This document shows positions 7,728 through 15,788 of a DNA stretch of 48,266 bases, piece after piece. The notes below the pieces were generated by a model. It saw nothing but the letters and a program-made list of their open reading frames with translations. It was not told the origin of the DNA and made no database searches. Made by a program: the position numbers and the translations under genes. Every line of letters begins with the position of its first letter. Within the stretch, counting starts at the first letter, position 1. The stretch is from Streptomyces sp. CB00316 (GTDB lineage Bacteria; Actinomycetota; Actinomycetes; Streptomycetales; Streptomycetaceae): assembly GCF_001905595.1 (NCBI RefSeq), contig NZ_LIXI01000019.1, forward strand, positions 1-48,266, read 5' to 3'.

Positions 7728-9251
7728 TCAGGCCTTGTGCTGCATCGACGAGCGGGCGGGATTGGCCTGCTTCGCCGCCTTGGGGTCCTTCTCGTCGGCC
7801 TTCGCGCGGACGCCCTGTTCGATGCGCTTGCCGATGGTGCTGTCGATGTTCGACCAGTACGTGAACGCCCGCTGGAGAACCGGCTCGGTCACGCCGTTCA
7901 GCAGGTGGCCGACCACGTTGTCCACCAGCCGGTCCCGTGCCGCGTCGTCCAGCACCTCACGGACCATGGTGCCCGCCTGGCCCCAGTCGTCGTCCTCGGC
8001 GTGGTCGACGTAGGCCGCCCGGGTGATGTCACCGTCGGCGTACCAGCTCGGCGGGGTCCCGTAGCGCTCCGTGTCGGCCGCCGGGCCGCCCTTGGAGTTC
8101 GGGGCGTAGACCGGGTCGGTCCTCTTCCGGTACGCCATCGCCCCGTCCTTGGAGTACGTGTGCACCGGGACGACGGGAGCGTTGACGGGCAGCTGCTGGT
8201 AGTTGCCGCCGATGCGGTAGCGGTGCGCGTCCGCGTAGCTGAACAGCCGGGCCAGGAGCATCCGGTCCGGGCTCGGGCCGATGCCGGGGACGAAGTTGTT
8301 CGGCTGGAACGCCGCCTGCTCGATCTCCGCGTGGTTGTCCGTGGGGTTGCGGTCCAGCGTCATCCGGCCGACCTCGATCAGCGGGTAGTCGCCGTGCGGC
8401 CACACCTTGGTCAGGTCGAACGGGTTGAACCGGTAGTCCTTCGCCTCCTCGTACGGCATGACCTGGACCTTCAGCGTCCAGCTCGGGTACTCGCCGTCGC
8501 GGATGTGCTCGAACAGATCACGCGTGTGGTAATCCGTGTCCGCGGAGGCCATCTGGTCGGCCTCGTCCTGCGTGAACGTCTCGATGCCCTGGTCGGTCTT
8601 GAAGTGGTACTTCACCCAGAACCGCTGGCCGGCCTCGTTGATCCACATGTACGTGTGCGAGGTGTAGCCGTTCATGTGGCGCCAGGTGCGCGGGATGCCC
8701 CGGTCGCCCATCAGCCAGGTGACCTGGTGGGCCGACTCCGGCGAGAGCGTCCAGAAGTCCCACTGCATGTCGTGGTCGCGGAGGTTGTTGTCCGCCCGGC
8801 GTTTCTGGGACCGGATGAAGTGCTGGAACTTCATCGGGTCCTTCACGAAGAACACGGGGGTGTTGTTGCCCACCATGTCGTAGTTGCCTTCGCTGGTGTA
8901 GAACTTCACCGCGAAGCCGCGCGGGTCCCGCCAGGTGTCCGGGCTGCCCCGCTCCCCGGCGACGGTGGAGAACCGGATGACCAGGTCGGTCGTGGCGCCG
9001 GGCTGGAAGAGCGCGGCCTTCGTGTACGCGGAGACGTCCGAGGTCACCTCGAACTTCCCGAAGGCCCCGCTGCCCTTGGCGTGCGGCTGACGCTCGGGGA
9101 TGCGTTCGCGGTTGAACTGGGCCATCTGCTCGATCAGGTACGAGTCCTGGAGCAGGATCGGCCCGCCCGGGCCGACGGTGAGCGAATGCTCGTCGCTCTC
9201 CACCGGGGCGCCGGAGTCGGAGGTGGTCGGCTTGCGCGAGGTGTCGGTCAT
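7728..9251 (-). CDS. katA: monofunctional heme catalase
   Basis: A 507-aa small-subunit (clade 3 type) catalase that disproportionates hydrogen peroxide in the cytoplasm. The distal histidine is H57 in ERQPHAKGSGAFG. The substrate-channel region VIRFSTVAGERGSPDTWRDP and the proximal heme ligand Y339 in RLFSYADAHRYRIG are present. GNYDMVGNNTPVFFVKDP is a family signature. The ATG at 9251 has GAGGAAA upstream. A divergent Fur-family repressor (CatR), often found beside Streptomyces catalases, is absent; the upstream neighbour is a small membrane stress protein gene in the same direction. Confidence 0.96.
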   Translation of the reverse strand: MTDTSRKPTTSDSGAPVESDEHSLTVGPGGPILLQDSYLIEQMAQFNRERIPERQPHAKGSGAFGKFEVTSDVSAYTKAALFQPGATTDLVIRFSTVAGERGSPDTWRDPRGFAVKFYTSEGNYDMVGNNTPVFFVKDPMKFQHFIRSQKRRADNNLRDHDMQWDFWTLSPESAHQVTWLMGDRGIPRTWRHMNGYTSHTYMWINEAGQRFWVKYHFKTDQGIETFTQDEADQMASADTDYHTRDLFEHIRDGEYPSWTLKVQVMPYEEAKDYRFNPFDLTKVWPHGDYPLIEVGRMTLDRNPTDNHAEIEQAAFQPNNFVPGIGPSPDRMLLARLFSYADAHRYRIGGNYQQLPVNAPVVPVHTYSKDGAMAYRKRTDPVYAPNSKGGPAADTERYGTPPSWYADGDITRAAYVDHAEDDDWGQAGTMVREVLDDAARDRLVDNVVGHLLNGVTEPVLQRAFTYWSNIDSTIGKRIEQGVRAKADEKDPKAAKQANPARSSMQHKA

Positions 9252-9326
9252 GTCGTCGTTTCCTCTTGTTTGTCTTCCGCAGACGTGTCGGCGATGGCTC
9301 CTACTACGGCTGCCCTACTGACCCTC

Positions 9327-9340
9327 TGCCAATGTAGGCA
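9327..9340 (-). promoter_or_regulatory. imperfect palindrome upstream of katA
   Basis: TGCC-aatgta-GGCA lies 76 bp before the katA start, in the region where a promoter is expected. A weak candidate operator; the regulator is unknown. Confidence 0.3.
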
Positions 9341-9406
9341 AACAAGGACGAATCGACCCGTCGAGGGCGAGGTAGGGCACACTCCGGGGTGCCGGGCCGG
9401 GCCGGG

Positions 9407-9673
9407 TCAGTGCGATCGCCGGCCCGTGACCACGCGGTAGAGCAGCAGCACGATCACCGAACCGACGATGGCGGCGATCCACGTCGACAGGCTGAAGAAT
9501 CCGTCGATCGAGTCGACACCGAAGATCACCTTGCCCAGCCAGCCGCCGAGCAGCCCGCCCACGATGCCGATCACCATCGTGAGGAGACAGCCCCCCGGGT
9601 CCTTGCCGGGAGTCAGCGCCTTGGCGATGAGTCCCGCGAACAGGCCGATGAGGATCCAGGCGATGATGCTCAC
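9407..9673 (-). CDS. GlsB/YeaQ/YmgE family membrane stress protein
   Basis: An 88-aa protein with three predicted membrane helices and the family's glycine-rich pattern: MSIIAWILIGLFAGLIAK, GGCLLTMVIGIVGGLLGGWL, and a last helix ending LLLYRVV. Proteins of this family (transglycosylase-associated protein) are linked to envelope and general stress; the molecular activity is unknown. It lies upstream of katA on the same strand, about 155 bp apart, so a shared stress response is plausible but not shown. Confidence 0.9.
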   Translation of the reverse strand: MSIIAWILIGLFAGLIAKALTPGKDPGGCLLTMVIGIVGGLLGGWLGKVIFGVDSIDGFFSLSTWIAAIVGSVIVLLLYRVVTGRRSH

Positions 9674-9882
9674 GAAATTCTCCCTTTACGTTGCCGACGT
9701 GCCGGCACCCCTGTGGCGCCCGGCCCCCTCCGCGTATCCCCGTAGCGGAAGCTCACACATGGGCCGGGCAAGGTCACCGGTCCAGGGCTCCGTCATTCGC
9801 AGCCCTGCGTTACGCCGGAAGGGGACGGGTGACCAGGAGCCGAGGGGTCGGGAGGCCGGGGGCCCGGGGGCCGGGGGGTGGC

Positions 9883-10290
9883 TCAGTCCAGCACCGCCGT
9901 CGCCTCGATCTCGACCAGGTGCTCCGGCACGTCGAGTGCCGCGACCCCCACCAGCGTGCCCGGCGGGACCGGTGTGACGCCCAGCTTCTGCGCCGCCCGG
10001 GCCGCGCCCTCCAGGAACTGCGGCATCTTGTCGGGCGTCCAGTCGACGACGTACACCGTCACCTTCACCACGTCGTCGAGGGTGCCGCCCGCCCCGGCCA
10101 GGGCGGTACCGATGTTGAGGTAGCACCGCTCCACCTGGGCGGCGAGGTCGCCCTCGCCGACCGTGGTGCCGTCCGCGTCCCAGGCGACCTGCCCGGCGAT
10201 GAAGACGAGCTTCGAGCCCGTCGCGATCGCGACCTGCCGGTACACACCGACCTTGGGCAGCCCTTCGGGGTCCAGCAGAGTGATGGCCAT
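9883..10290 (-). CDS. RidA family (enamine/imine deaminase-like) protein
   Basis: A 135-aa RidA/YjgF-type protein, start ATG 10290. The core matches the family: YRQVAIATGSKLVFIAGQVA, AAQVERCYLNIGTALAGAGG, VVKVTVYVVDW, and a terminal LVGVAALDVPEHLVEIEATAV. The family arginine that binds the substrate carboxylate is not evident at its usual place near the C-terminal strand, where LVGVAAL is seen, so this may be a RidA subfamily with another activity. It is divergent from the HxlR regulator with a 109-bp shared promoter region, the usual sign that the regulator controls it. Confidence 0.88.
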   Translation of the reverse strand: MAITLLDPEGLPKVGVYRQVAIATGSKLVFIAGQVAWDADGTTVGEGDLAAQVERCYLNIGTALAGAGGTLDDVVKVTVYVVDWTPDKMPQFLEGAARAAQKLGVTPVPPGTLVGVAALDVPEHLVEIEATAVLD

Positions 10291-10399
10291 GTCCGACGCC
10301 TCCTCGGGAAGACCTCTCGGTCTCTTGTGGTTACCCAGGAACCGTAGGAGAGTCAGCTCTGACGTGGAAGAACGCACTTTTGGGTGACGGAGGAACCTC

Positions 10400-10825
10400 A
10401 TGGTGACCAAGCAGTTCAGCGGCTCGCCCGACGAGTCGGACCTCCGGAGCGCGGACTCCCTGGCGCGGGAGATCTTCTCGGACGTCGCCAACAAGTGGGC
10501 GCTCCTGATCATCGAAGCCCTGGGTGACCGCACCCTGCGCTTCAGCGAGGTGCTGAAGGAGGTCGACGGCATCAGCCACAAGATGCTCACCCAGAACCTG
10601 CGCATGCTGGAGCGCAACGGCCTGGTCGAGAGGACCGTGTACCCCACCGTGCCGCCGAAGGTCGAGTACACCCTCACCGAGCCGGGCCAGGGCCTGCGCG
10701 GGACGGTCCACCTCATGTGCGACTGGACCCAGCAGCACCTCGGCCATATCGAGGAGGCCCGAGGCCGGTTCACCGGCACGTCGGACGCAACGTCCGGCCC
10801 CCTCCGCGCGTCCGTACAGACGTGA
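10400..10825 (+). CDS. HxlR family transcriptional regulator
   Basis: A 141-aa winged-helix regulator. The HxlR pattern is clear: NKWALLIIEALGDRTLRFSE, VDGISHKMLTQNLRMLERNG, LVERTVYPTVPPKVEYTLTE. The ATG at 10400 has GACGGAGGAACC upstream. There is no cysteine in the sensor-like N-terminus; C-terminal to the wing is one Cys (MCDW). It is divergent from the RidA gene and overlaps the next gene by 4 nt (GTGA), so it heads a two-gene unit. It likely senses a small reactive metabolite and controls the RidA gene (inference). Confidence 0.9.
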   Translation: MVTKQFSGSPDESDLRSADSLAREIFSDVANKWALLIIEALGDRTLRFSEVLKEVDGISHKMLTQNLRMLERNGLVERTVYPTVPPKVEYTLTEPGQGLRGTVHLMCDWTQQHLGHIEEARGRFTGTSDATSGPLRASVQT

Positions 10826-11274
10826 TCGATTTCCTTGACCCGTCCGATCCGGGCGACACCGCGGACGACGAAGCGACCGTACGGCCCGGCCCGTTGTGGC
10901 GCCACGCCCTGTGGGTGGTGGGCGTCGCCGCCCTCGGGGTGGGCATGGGCTGGGCCGGCTCACTGTTCCGCCTGGGCCCCGACGACTACGGGCTGCTCGC
11001 CGCCGCCCCGGGGTCGCCCTGGACGTACGTCGGCACCTGGGGCGTCACCGGCCTGGCGACGGCCGCCGTCCTGCGGGCCGCGGCGGCCAGGGTGCCCGTC
11101 CCCTCCCCGGGCACGATCGCCGTCCTCCTCCTCGTCATAGGCACGCGCCTCTCCCTGGGGTGGCGCCCGGAGGCACCGGAGCTGGCCGCGATGGCGGCGG
11201 CCGCGCCGGCACTGGCGGGCATCTGGGCGGCGATGTCCCTGCGCAACGGAAAGAGGGCCGAAGTCCGGCCGTGA
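10822..11274 (+). CDS. small integral membrane protein
   Basis: A 150-aa protein starting at GTG 10822, whose GTGA overlaps the HxlR stop, indicating translational coupling. Four hydrophobic helices are visible (around ALWVVGVAALGVGMGWAG, TGLATAAVLRAA, GTIAVLLLVIGTRL and the Ala-rich end), with a short acidic cytoplasmic start. I recognise no functional motif. It probably works with, or is co-regulated by, the upstream HxlR protein. Confidence 0.75.
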   Translation: MIDFLDPSDPGDTADDEATVRPGPLWRHALWVVGVAALGVGMGWAGSLFRLGPDDYGLLAAAPGSPWTYVGTWGVTGLATAAVLRAAAARVPVPSPGTIAVLLLVIGTRLSLGWRPEAPELAAMAAAAPALAGIWAAMSLRNGKRAEVRP

Positions 11275-11330
11275 CCGCGGGAGCCCGGGCTCGGCACCCC
11301 ACCCGTCCGCCCAAGATCGTCGCGGGCAGA

Positions 11331-11939
11331 ATGGCCTTTATGCCGATATCGAGCACACTGCGCACGGCCACGGCCGACGACGCCCCGGACATCAGCCGCA
11401 TTCTGGCCCTCGCCTTCGACGACGACCCGATGATGCGCTGGTTCTTCCCCGAAGCCGCCTCCCGCCAGGAGGCGTTGGGCCGCTACTTCACCACGATCCT
11501 CACCCGGCAGTACGTCCGCCACGGCGTGTGCGAGCGGACCGGGGCGGCGGCCGCGTTCTGGGTGGCGCCGCAGGCGCAGGCCAAGGCGGTCCCCGACGCG
11601 GAGACCGTCCAGGAGCTCCAGAACCTCCTGGGCGACCGGGCCGGCATGTTCCGCGACGCCGTGGAGACGGCCGCCCGCCACACGCCCCAGGAACCGCACT
11701 GGTCCCTGGCGTTGATCGGCGCCGACCCCGCCGCCCAAGGCCAGGGCCACGGCTCCCGCCTCCTCCGATCAGGCCTGGCGAAGGCCGACGCGGCGGGGCA
11801 GCCCGTCTACCTGGAGTCCTCCAAGGCCTCCAACCTCCCCGTCTACGAACACTTCGGCTTCACCGTGCGCGAGGAGCTCCAACTCCCGGGCGACGGCGGC
11901 CCGAAGCTGTGGGGGATGTGGCGCGAGCCGCGCGGCTGA
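11331..11939 (+). CDS. GNAT family N-acetyltransferase
   Basis: A 202-aa acetyl-CoA-dependent transferase. Motif A is LIGADPAAQGQGHGSRLL (Q-x-x-G-x-G/A pyrophosphate loop), followed by VYLESSKASNLPVYEHFGF, typical of the GNAT subgroup in Streptomyces that resembles puromycin acetyltransferase-like enzymes. Start ATG 11331 or 11340 (both in frame, weak ribosome sites). The substrate is unknown. It stands 56 bp after the membrane-protein gene and may be co-transcribed with it. Confidence 0.85.
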   Translation: MAFMPISSTLRTATADDAPDISRILALAFDDDPMMRWFFPEAASRQEALGRYFTTILTRQYVRHGVCERTGAAAAFWVAPQAQAKAVPDAETVQELQNLLGDRAGMFRDAVETAARHTPQEPHWSLALIGADPAAQGQGHGSRLLRSGLAKADAAGQPVYLESSKASNLPVYEHFGFTVREELQLPGDGGPKLWGMWREPRG

Positions 11940-12049
11940 ACCGGTCACTCCCGGACGGGAAATCGCCGTACGGGAACGGCACGTCCCCACTCCCCCTCCT
12001 TACCTAAAGGTGCAGGAGGCCGGCCCACGACCGAGGGGGATCAGGGAGC

Positions 12050-12655
12050 ATGGCCGATCCAGGATTCAGCCGCATCATCACCACCGGCGCGACCGCGACG
12101 GTGGCGGTACTCGCGCTCATCCACCTGCCGGCTCCCACCGGGACCCCGCCACCCCGGGCAACGTCATCGGTGGGTACCACCGGCACCACCGAACTCACCC
12201 GGCTCGCCCAGGGCTACCTCCAGCAGCGGGCCGACATGCTGACGGCCGCCCGTCCGACGGTGGAAGCGGCGAGCGGACGCCTCCGGACCACCCCGGCCAT
12301 GGCGACCCGCGCCCGGAGCGAGCTGGCCGCCCTCGTGCAGAAGGGCCTGCGGTACGAGGGCACCGACCTCCGCTACACAAAGGCGCGGGTCGACGTCGAC
12401 GTCACCTCCGCGGACGTCACCGGCCGCACGGCCACACTGCAACTCACCGACCACACCCGCCTGTACTTCGCGCTCACTCCGCAGGAGGTCGAGGACGGTT
12501 CGCCGGAGTGCGAGGAGTCGTCGCTCCCCCGCACCATGACCTTCGCCCGGGGGACGGACGGTACGTGGCTGCTCGCCCCCGACCGGGTCGACGAGGCAGG
12601 CGGGCCGCTCCCGGCGACCGAGGTGGACGAGGCACGATTCGACCCCGCCGCCTGA
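12050..12655 (+). CDS. membrane-anchored or secreted protein of unknown function
   Basis: A 201-aa protein with an N-terminal hydrophobic stretch (TTGATATVAVLALIHLPAP) acting as anchor or signal, then a Thr/Pro linker. A soluble part (TTELTRLAQGYLQQRADMLT..) resembles the helical pre-domain that precedes amidase-like domains in other Streptomyces proteins. It ends with a beta-rich segment (VDVDVTSADVTGRTATLQLTD). There are two Cys, too close to be a structural pair by themselves. I do not recognise a function. GGGGATCAGG precedes the ATG. Confidence 0.7.
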   Translation: MADPGFSRIITTGATATVAVLALIHLPAPTGTPPPRATSSVGTTGTTELTRLAQGYLQQRADMLTAARPTVEAASGRLRTTPAMATRARSELAALVQKGLRYEGTDLRYTKARVDVDVTSADVTGRTATLQLTDHTRLYFALTPQEVEDGSPECEESSLPRTMTFARGTDGTWLLAPDRVDEAGGPLPATEVDEARFDPAA

Positions 12656-12700
12656 GTGCTCCGCCTCCCGAGTACGCCCGCCTCCTGAGCACCTTGCCGC

Positions 12701-13000
12701 ATGAGTACCTTCCACCCCCGCCCCGAGTACGACAGCCCCTCCATCACCGGGCCCCGCCCCCGCGAGAGTTCACCCCACGGAGCCGGGGGGCTCCGGCGAC
12801 GGGTACGGGCGCGATGGGGTGGGTCGAACCGTGGATCTGTTCGATGCGGAGCTGGGTGGGCGGGACGAGCCCGAGGCGGGGGACGGGGCGGTTGCTCCTG
12901 GGTCACCGTGGTGATCCTCGGGATCTTCGTGCTGCTCGCGGTGCTGGTGCATACGTTCTTCGGGTGGGCGCGGGACCTCCTCTCTGCCTTGTTCTCGTAA
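12701..13000 (+). pseudogene. small C-terminal-anchored membrane protein with two apparent frameshifts
   Basis: One frame is open from ATG 12701 to 13000, but coding character moves between frames. 12701-12767 (MSTFHPRPEYDSPSITG..) and 12902-13000 (VTVVILGIFVLLAVLVHTFF) are in one frame. 12771-12897 has natural sequence (TVDLFDAELGGRDEPEAGDG) with G/C third bases only in another frame, where the nominal frame reads as Arg/Gly-rich nonsense. Two compensating single-base indels would restore one roughly 97-aa tail-anchored protein. Either the gene is decaying or the assembly has indel errors. Confidence 0.55.
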
Positions 13001-13033
13001 CGGCACCCGCCGGATCCCGGCCGGCGCTCGCCC

Positions 13034-14011
13034 TCAGCCGCGCCGCCGAGCCTCCACCGCGGTACGGGTGTCCTCGGCGATCAGGTCGCCGTTGATCGCG
13101 CCCGCCGCCATGAGCCCGGCCGCGGCGGCGCCGATGACCTGTTCGGTGAGGCGGGTGACGTTGCCCGCCGCCCAGACACCGGGGACCTCCGTCGCGCCGA
13201 CCGGGTCGGTGGGGATGTACGTACCGATCACCTCGCCGCCCATCTCCTGCGCGACCGGGACCAGGCCCAGCGATTCGAGTACGGCCGAGCGGGCGGTGAA
13301 GCGGGCCTGGATCACGAGGGCCTCGCGCGGGATCACCCGGCCGCCCGCCAGGCGTACGCCGGTGAAGCGGTCGTCCCTGACCTCCAGACCGGACACCTCG
13401 CCGTCCACCACCGCCACCCCGCGTGCGGCGAGCTGCTCGTACTCCTCGTCCGTCGGCTCCGGGCCCGTGTGGCGGAAGAGGGTGACGTCGTCGCTCCACT
13501 GCCGCCACATCAGCGCCTGATGTACGGCGAGGGGGCCGGTGGACAGCACCCCGACCGGACGGTCCGCCACCTCGCGCCCGTGGCAGTACGGGCAGTGCAG
13601 CACCTCGCGCCCCCAGCGCTCCGCCAGCCCCGGTACGGGCGGCAGCTCGTCGACGAGCCCCGTCGTCACCAGGAGCCTGCGCGCCTCGACGGTGGTGCCG
13701 TCCTCCGTCACCACCCGGAAGCCCTGCTTCCCCTCCCCCGGCAGCGGCTCGGCCGAGGCCACCCGGCCCTCGACGATCTCCCCGGCGTACCCGGTCACCT
13801 CGCCCCGGCCGATCGCCAGCAGCTCCCCGGGCGGGGTCGACTCGCGGCCCAGGTAGTTGTGCACATGGGACGCGGGAGCGTTACGGGGCTCCCCCGCATC
13901 GATCACCAGCACCGAGCGCCGGGCCCGCGCCAGGGTCAGCGCCCCGCTCAGGCCGGCCGCCCCGCCTCCCACGATCACCACGTCGTACCGCTGCTGCTTC
14001 ATGTCGGTCAT
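13034..14011 (-). CDS. thioredoxin reductase-like FAD/NAD(P)H oxidoreductase
   Basis: A 325-aa flavoprotein. The N-terminal FAD-binding Rossmann motif is VVIVGGGAAGLSGALTLARA followed by VLVID. The redox-active pair C140-P-Y-C143 sits in HCPYCHG, and a second nucleotide-binding region follows (VGVLSTGPLAVHQ). The C-terminal FAD clamp is VPGVWAAGNVTRLTEQVIGAA. It resembles the stand-alone TrxR-like enzymes of actinobacteria rather than housekeeping TrxB, so the partner may be a specific disulfide substrate. I chose ATG 14011; an earlier in-frame ATG at 14086 would put the palindrome at 14072-14086 inside the gene. Confidence 0.9.
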   Translation of the reverse strand: MTDMKQQRYDVVIVGGGAAGLSGALTLARARRSVLVIDAGEPRNAPASHVHNYLGRESTPPGELLAIGRGEVTGYAGEIVEGRVASAEPLPGEGKQGFRVVTEDGTTVEARRLLVTTGLVDELPPVPGLAERWGREVLHCPYCHGREVADRPVGVLSTGPLAVHQALMWRQWSDDVTLFRHTGPEPTDEEYEQLAARGVAVVDGEVSGLEVRDDRFTGVRLAGGRVIPREALVIQARFTARSAVLESLGLVPVAQEMGGEVIGTYIPTDPVGATEVPGVWAAGNVTRLTEQVIGAAAAGLMAAGAINGDLIAEDTRTAVEARRRG

Positions 14012-14071
14012 GCGGACCACCTCCAGTTGATGGAGATAGTGCGCGCAGGCCAGCCGGAACGACAAATACAC

Positions 14072-14086
14072 TTGCCGAAACGGCAA
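14072..14086 (-). promoter_or_regulatory. perfect palindrome upstream of the TrxR-like gene
   Basis: TTGCCG-aaa-CGGCAA, 61 bp before the chosen start, in a locally A+T-richer patch. It has the layout of a dimeric repressor operator. TTGCCG on the minus strand could double as a -35. Confidence 0.5.
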
Positions 14087-14089
14087 GGA

Positions 14090-14438
14090 TCACCCGAGGT
14101 CGAACTCGCACCACACGATCTTGCCGGGGTTCCGCTCCGCCACCCCCCACTTGTCCGCCAGCGCCGAGACCAGCAGCAGCCCGCGACCGCCCTCGTCCTC
14201 CACGCCCGGCAGACCGTCCGCCACACGGACCTCACCGTCGCCGCTGTCGTGCAGCTCGATCCGGAGCGCCATCTCCATCCGCTCCAGGAAGATCTGGACC
14301 CGGAAGCCACGCCCCGGCGGGACGCCATGGCGGAGGGCGTCGCCCGCCCCGCTCCCGGCCGCTCGGCCGGAAACGGGGCGGTTCCCATGAGTACGGGACG
14401 GCCTGGTAGCGCGCCCACGGCTCGTACAGCTCGTACAC
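14090..14438 (-). pseudogene. remnant of an RsbW-like ATP-binding (anti-sigma type) protein
   Basis: The 3' half encodes DALRHGVPPGRGFRVQIFLE, IELHDSGDGEVRV, then EGGRGLLLVSALADKWGV and GKIVWCEFDLG: the end of the N box and the G1/G2 boxes of a GHKL ATPase as in Streptomyces RsbW-like proteins. The beginning appears in a different frame (YELYEPWARYQAVPYSWEPP, from GTG 14438). The helices joining the two (ELVTNA of the N box) are missing. So a frameshift and an internal deletion have removed the ATP-binding N box; it should be inactive. Confidence 0.7.
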
Positions 14439-14462
14439 GCGGAGCTCACCCTCGGCCTCCCC

Positions 14463-15347
14463 CTATTCGCCCGGCCCGCCGTCCGACCGCTCCACCGGGA
14501 TCCAGAGCTCCGCCTCCGCCCGCTTCCCCTCCTCGGACAACCGCACGCGCAAAATCTCCGGGCCGGGCCGGGAGGCGTACGGGTTCGACGGGAACCACTG
14601 GGTGAACACGTCCCGCCAGAGGTACTGAAGGGCCTGCGGGAACTCCCCCTCGCTCTCGAAGACGGCCCAGGAACCGGCCGGTACGGCGAGCGAGTCCAAG
14701 TCCTCCGGAGGCTCCTGCCGTCCCGTCACCACGCCGTGGTAGTAGTCCAGTTCGGTCCCTTCGGCCCGGCTCGGGTCGAGCTGGTCGCTCACGCCGACCA
14801 GCCCGGCGGGCTCCTGGTCGGAGAGGGCCGCGATGCGGTCCAGCTCCTCCCGGCCGATGCCACGGATGAACTCCGCGATGGCCTGATTCGGCCCCTCGTG
14901 GATCAGGGGGACGCGCGCCCTCCTCCCCACCACCCGGAACGCCTCCTTCTCCACCAGCCTGTAACGCATGGCACTGCTCCCTTCGACGACGAGCCGGAAG
15001 GTCAGGCGTTGCTGGGACCGCAGAACCGCGCCGGTGCGTCGCGCCTCGCCCGGTCCGATGCCGTGCACAGCACGGAAGGCGCGGGCGAAGCCCTCCCCCG
15101 TGTCGTAGCCGTACCGCACCGCCACGTCCAGCAGCGTCCGGTCGGGGGCGCCGAGCACCTCGGAGCCCGCGAGGGTCATACGGCGACGACGGATGTACTC
15201 CGCGAGCGGAACGCCCGCCAGCGCGGAGAACATCCGGCGGAAGTGGTACTCCGAGGTCATCGCGATGCGCGCCAGCTCTGCGGCCTCGATGCGCTCACCG
15301 AGGTGCGACTCGATGTACTCCATGGTCTCGTTCAGTCGTTCCAGCAA
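14463..15347 (-). CDS. AraC family regulator with GyrI-like effector domain
   Basis: A regulator of about 294 aa. N-terminal double HTH of AraC type: LERLNETMEYIESHLGERIE, AELARIAMTSEYHFRRMFS, then VRYGYDTGEGFARAFRAVHG. From residue about 125 a GyrI/Rob-type effector domain follows (MRYRLVEKEAFRVVGRRARV .. VPAGSWAVFE .. EAELWIPV), which binds hydrophobic compounds or drugs. The start is uncertain: I give TTG 15347, preceded by AGGAAGG at 12 nt. The farther GTG 15461 lies in a terminator stem and is unlikely. It follows the small secreted protein gene on the same strand. Confidence 0.88.
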   Translation of the reverse strand: MLERLNETMEYIESHLGERIEAAELARIAMTSEYHFRRMFSALAGVPLAEYIRRRRMTLAGSEVLGAPDRTLLDVAVRYGYDTGEGFARAFRAVHGIGPGEARRTGAVLRSQQRLTFRLVVEGSSAMRYRLVEKEAFRVVGRRARVPLIHEGPNQAIAEFIRGIGREELDRIAALSDQEPAGLVGVSDQLDPSRAEGTELDYYHGVVTGRQEPPEDLDSLAVPAGSWAVFESEGEFPQALQYLWRDVFTQWFPSNPYASRPGPEILRVRLSEEGKRAEAELWIPVERSDGGPGE

Positions 15348-15451
15348 ACCCTGTCCCGCCTTCCTATCCCGTTCACCGTAGGAAGGGACCAGCCTGCCGG
15401 ACCCGACCGTCCGTGCCCGGATCGGTCGGGAGGGAAGCCGGGCATGCCAAA

Positions 15452-15483
15452 GGCGGCCCACCGGTTCTCCCCGGTGGGCCGCC
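15452..15483 (-). terminator. hairpin after the small secreted protein gene
   Basis: A perfect 13-bp stem (15452-15464 with 15471-15483) with a 6-nt loop, 18 bp past the stop at 15501. It separates that gene from the AraC gene. Confidence 0.85.
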
Positions 15484-15500
15484 CCGTGGTGCCGGTCGGT

Positions 15501-15734
15501 TCAGCTGAACCGGGCGTCGGAGAGGGTCGTGGTCACCGTGCCCGCGGTGGAGGAGGTCGTCTCCGCCGCGCCGTCGACCACCTTGCCGAGCTCGCTGACG
15601 TTGTCCAGCGCGCCCAGGCTGATGGGCGGCTCGGCCGCGTGGGCGGTGTCCCCGCCTCCGGGGTGCGGGGCGATGGCGGCGATGACCGCTCCGGTGGCGA
15701 GAGTGACGGCGGCGAGAACGCTTCGCTTCTTCAT
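15501..15734 (-). CDS. small secreted protein, unknown function
   Basis: A 77-aa exported peptide: signal peptide MKKRSVLAAVTLATGAVIAA with cleavage near AHAAEPP, leaving about 43 residues (ISLGALDNVSELGKVVDGAA, then Thr/Ser-rich TTSSTAGTVTTTLSDARFS). No Cys. It resembles the short secreted proteins common in Streptomyces aerial growth, but I do not recognise a named family. Own terminator downstream. Confidence 0.75.
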   Translation of the reverse strand: MKKRSVLAAVTLATGAVIAAIAPHPGGGDTAHAAEPPISLGALDNVSELGKVVDGAAETTSSTAGTVTTTLSDARFS

Positions 15735-15788
15735 GACGGGTTCAACGGCTCAGCCCCGGGAAAGGGCACGCCCTGAATTCACGCGCCG

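Noticed and set aside
15348..15461. Longer start (GTG 15461) for the AraC gene.
   Set aside because: The codon lies in the stem of the upstream gene's terminator; the added residues have no family match.
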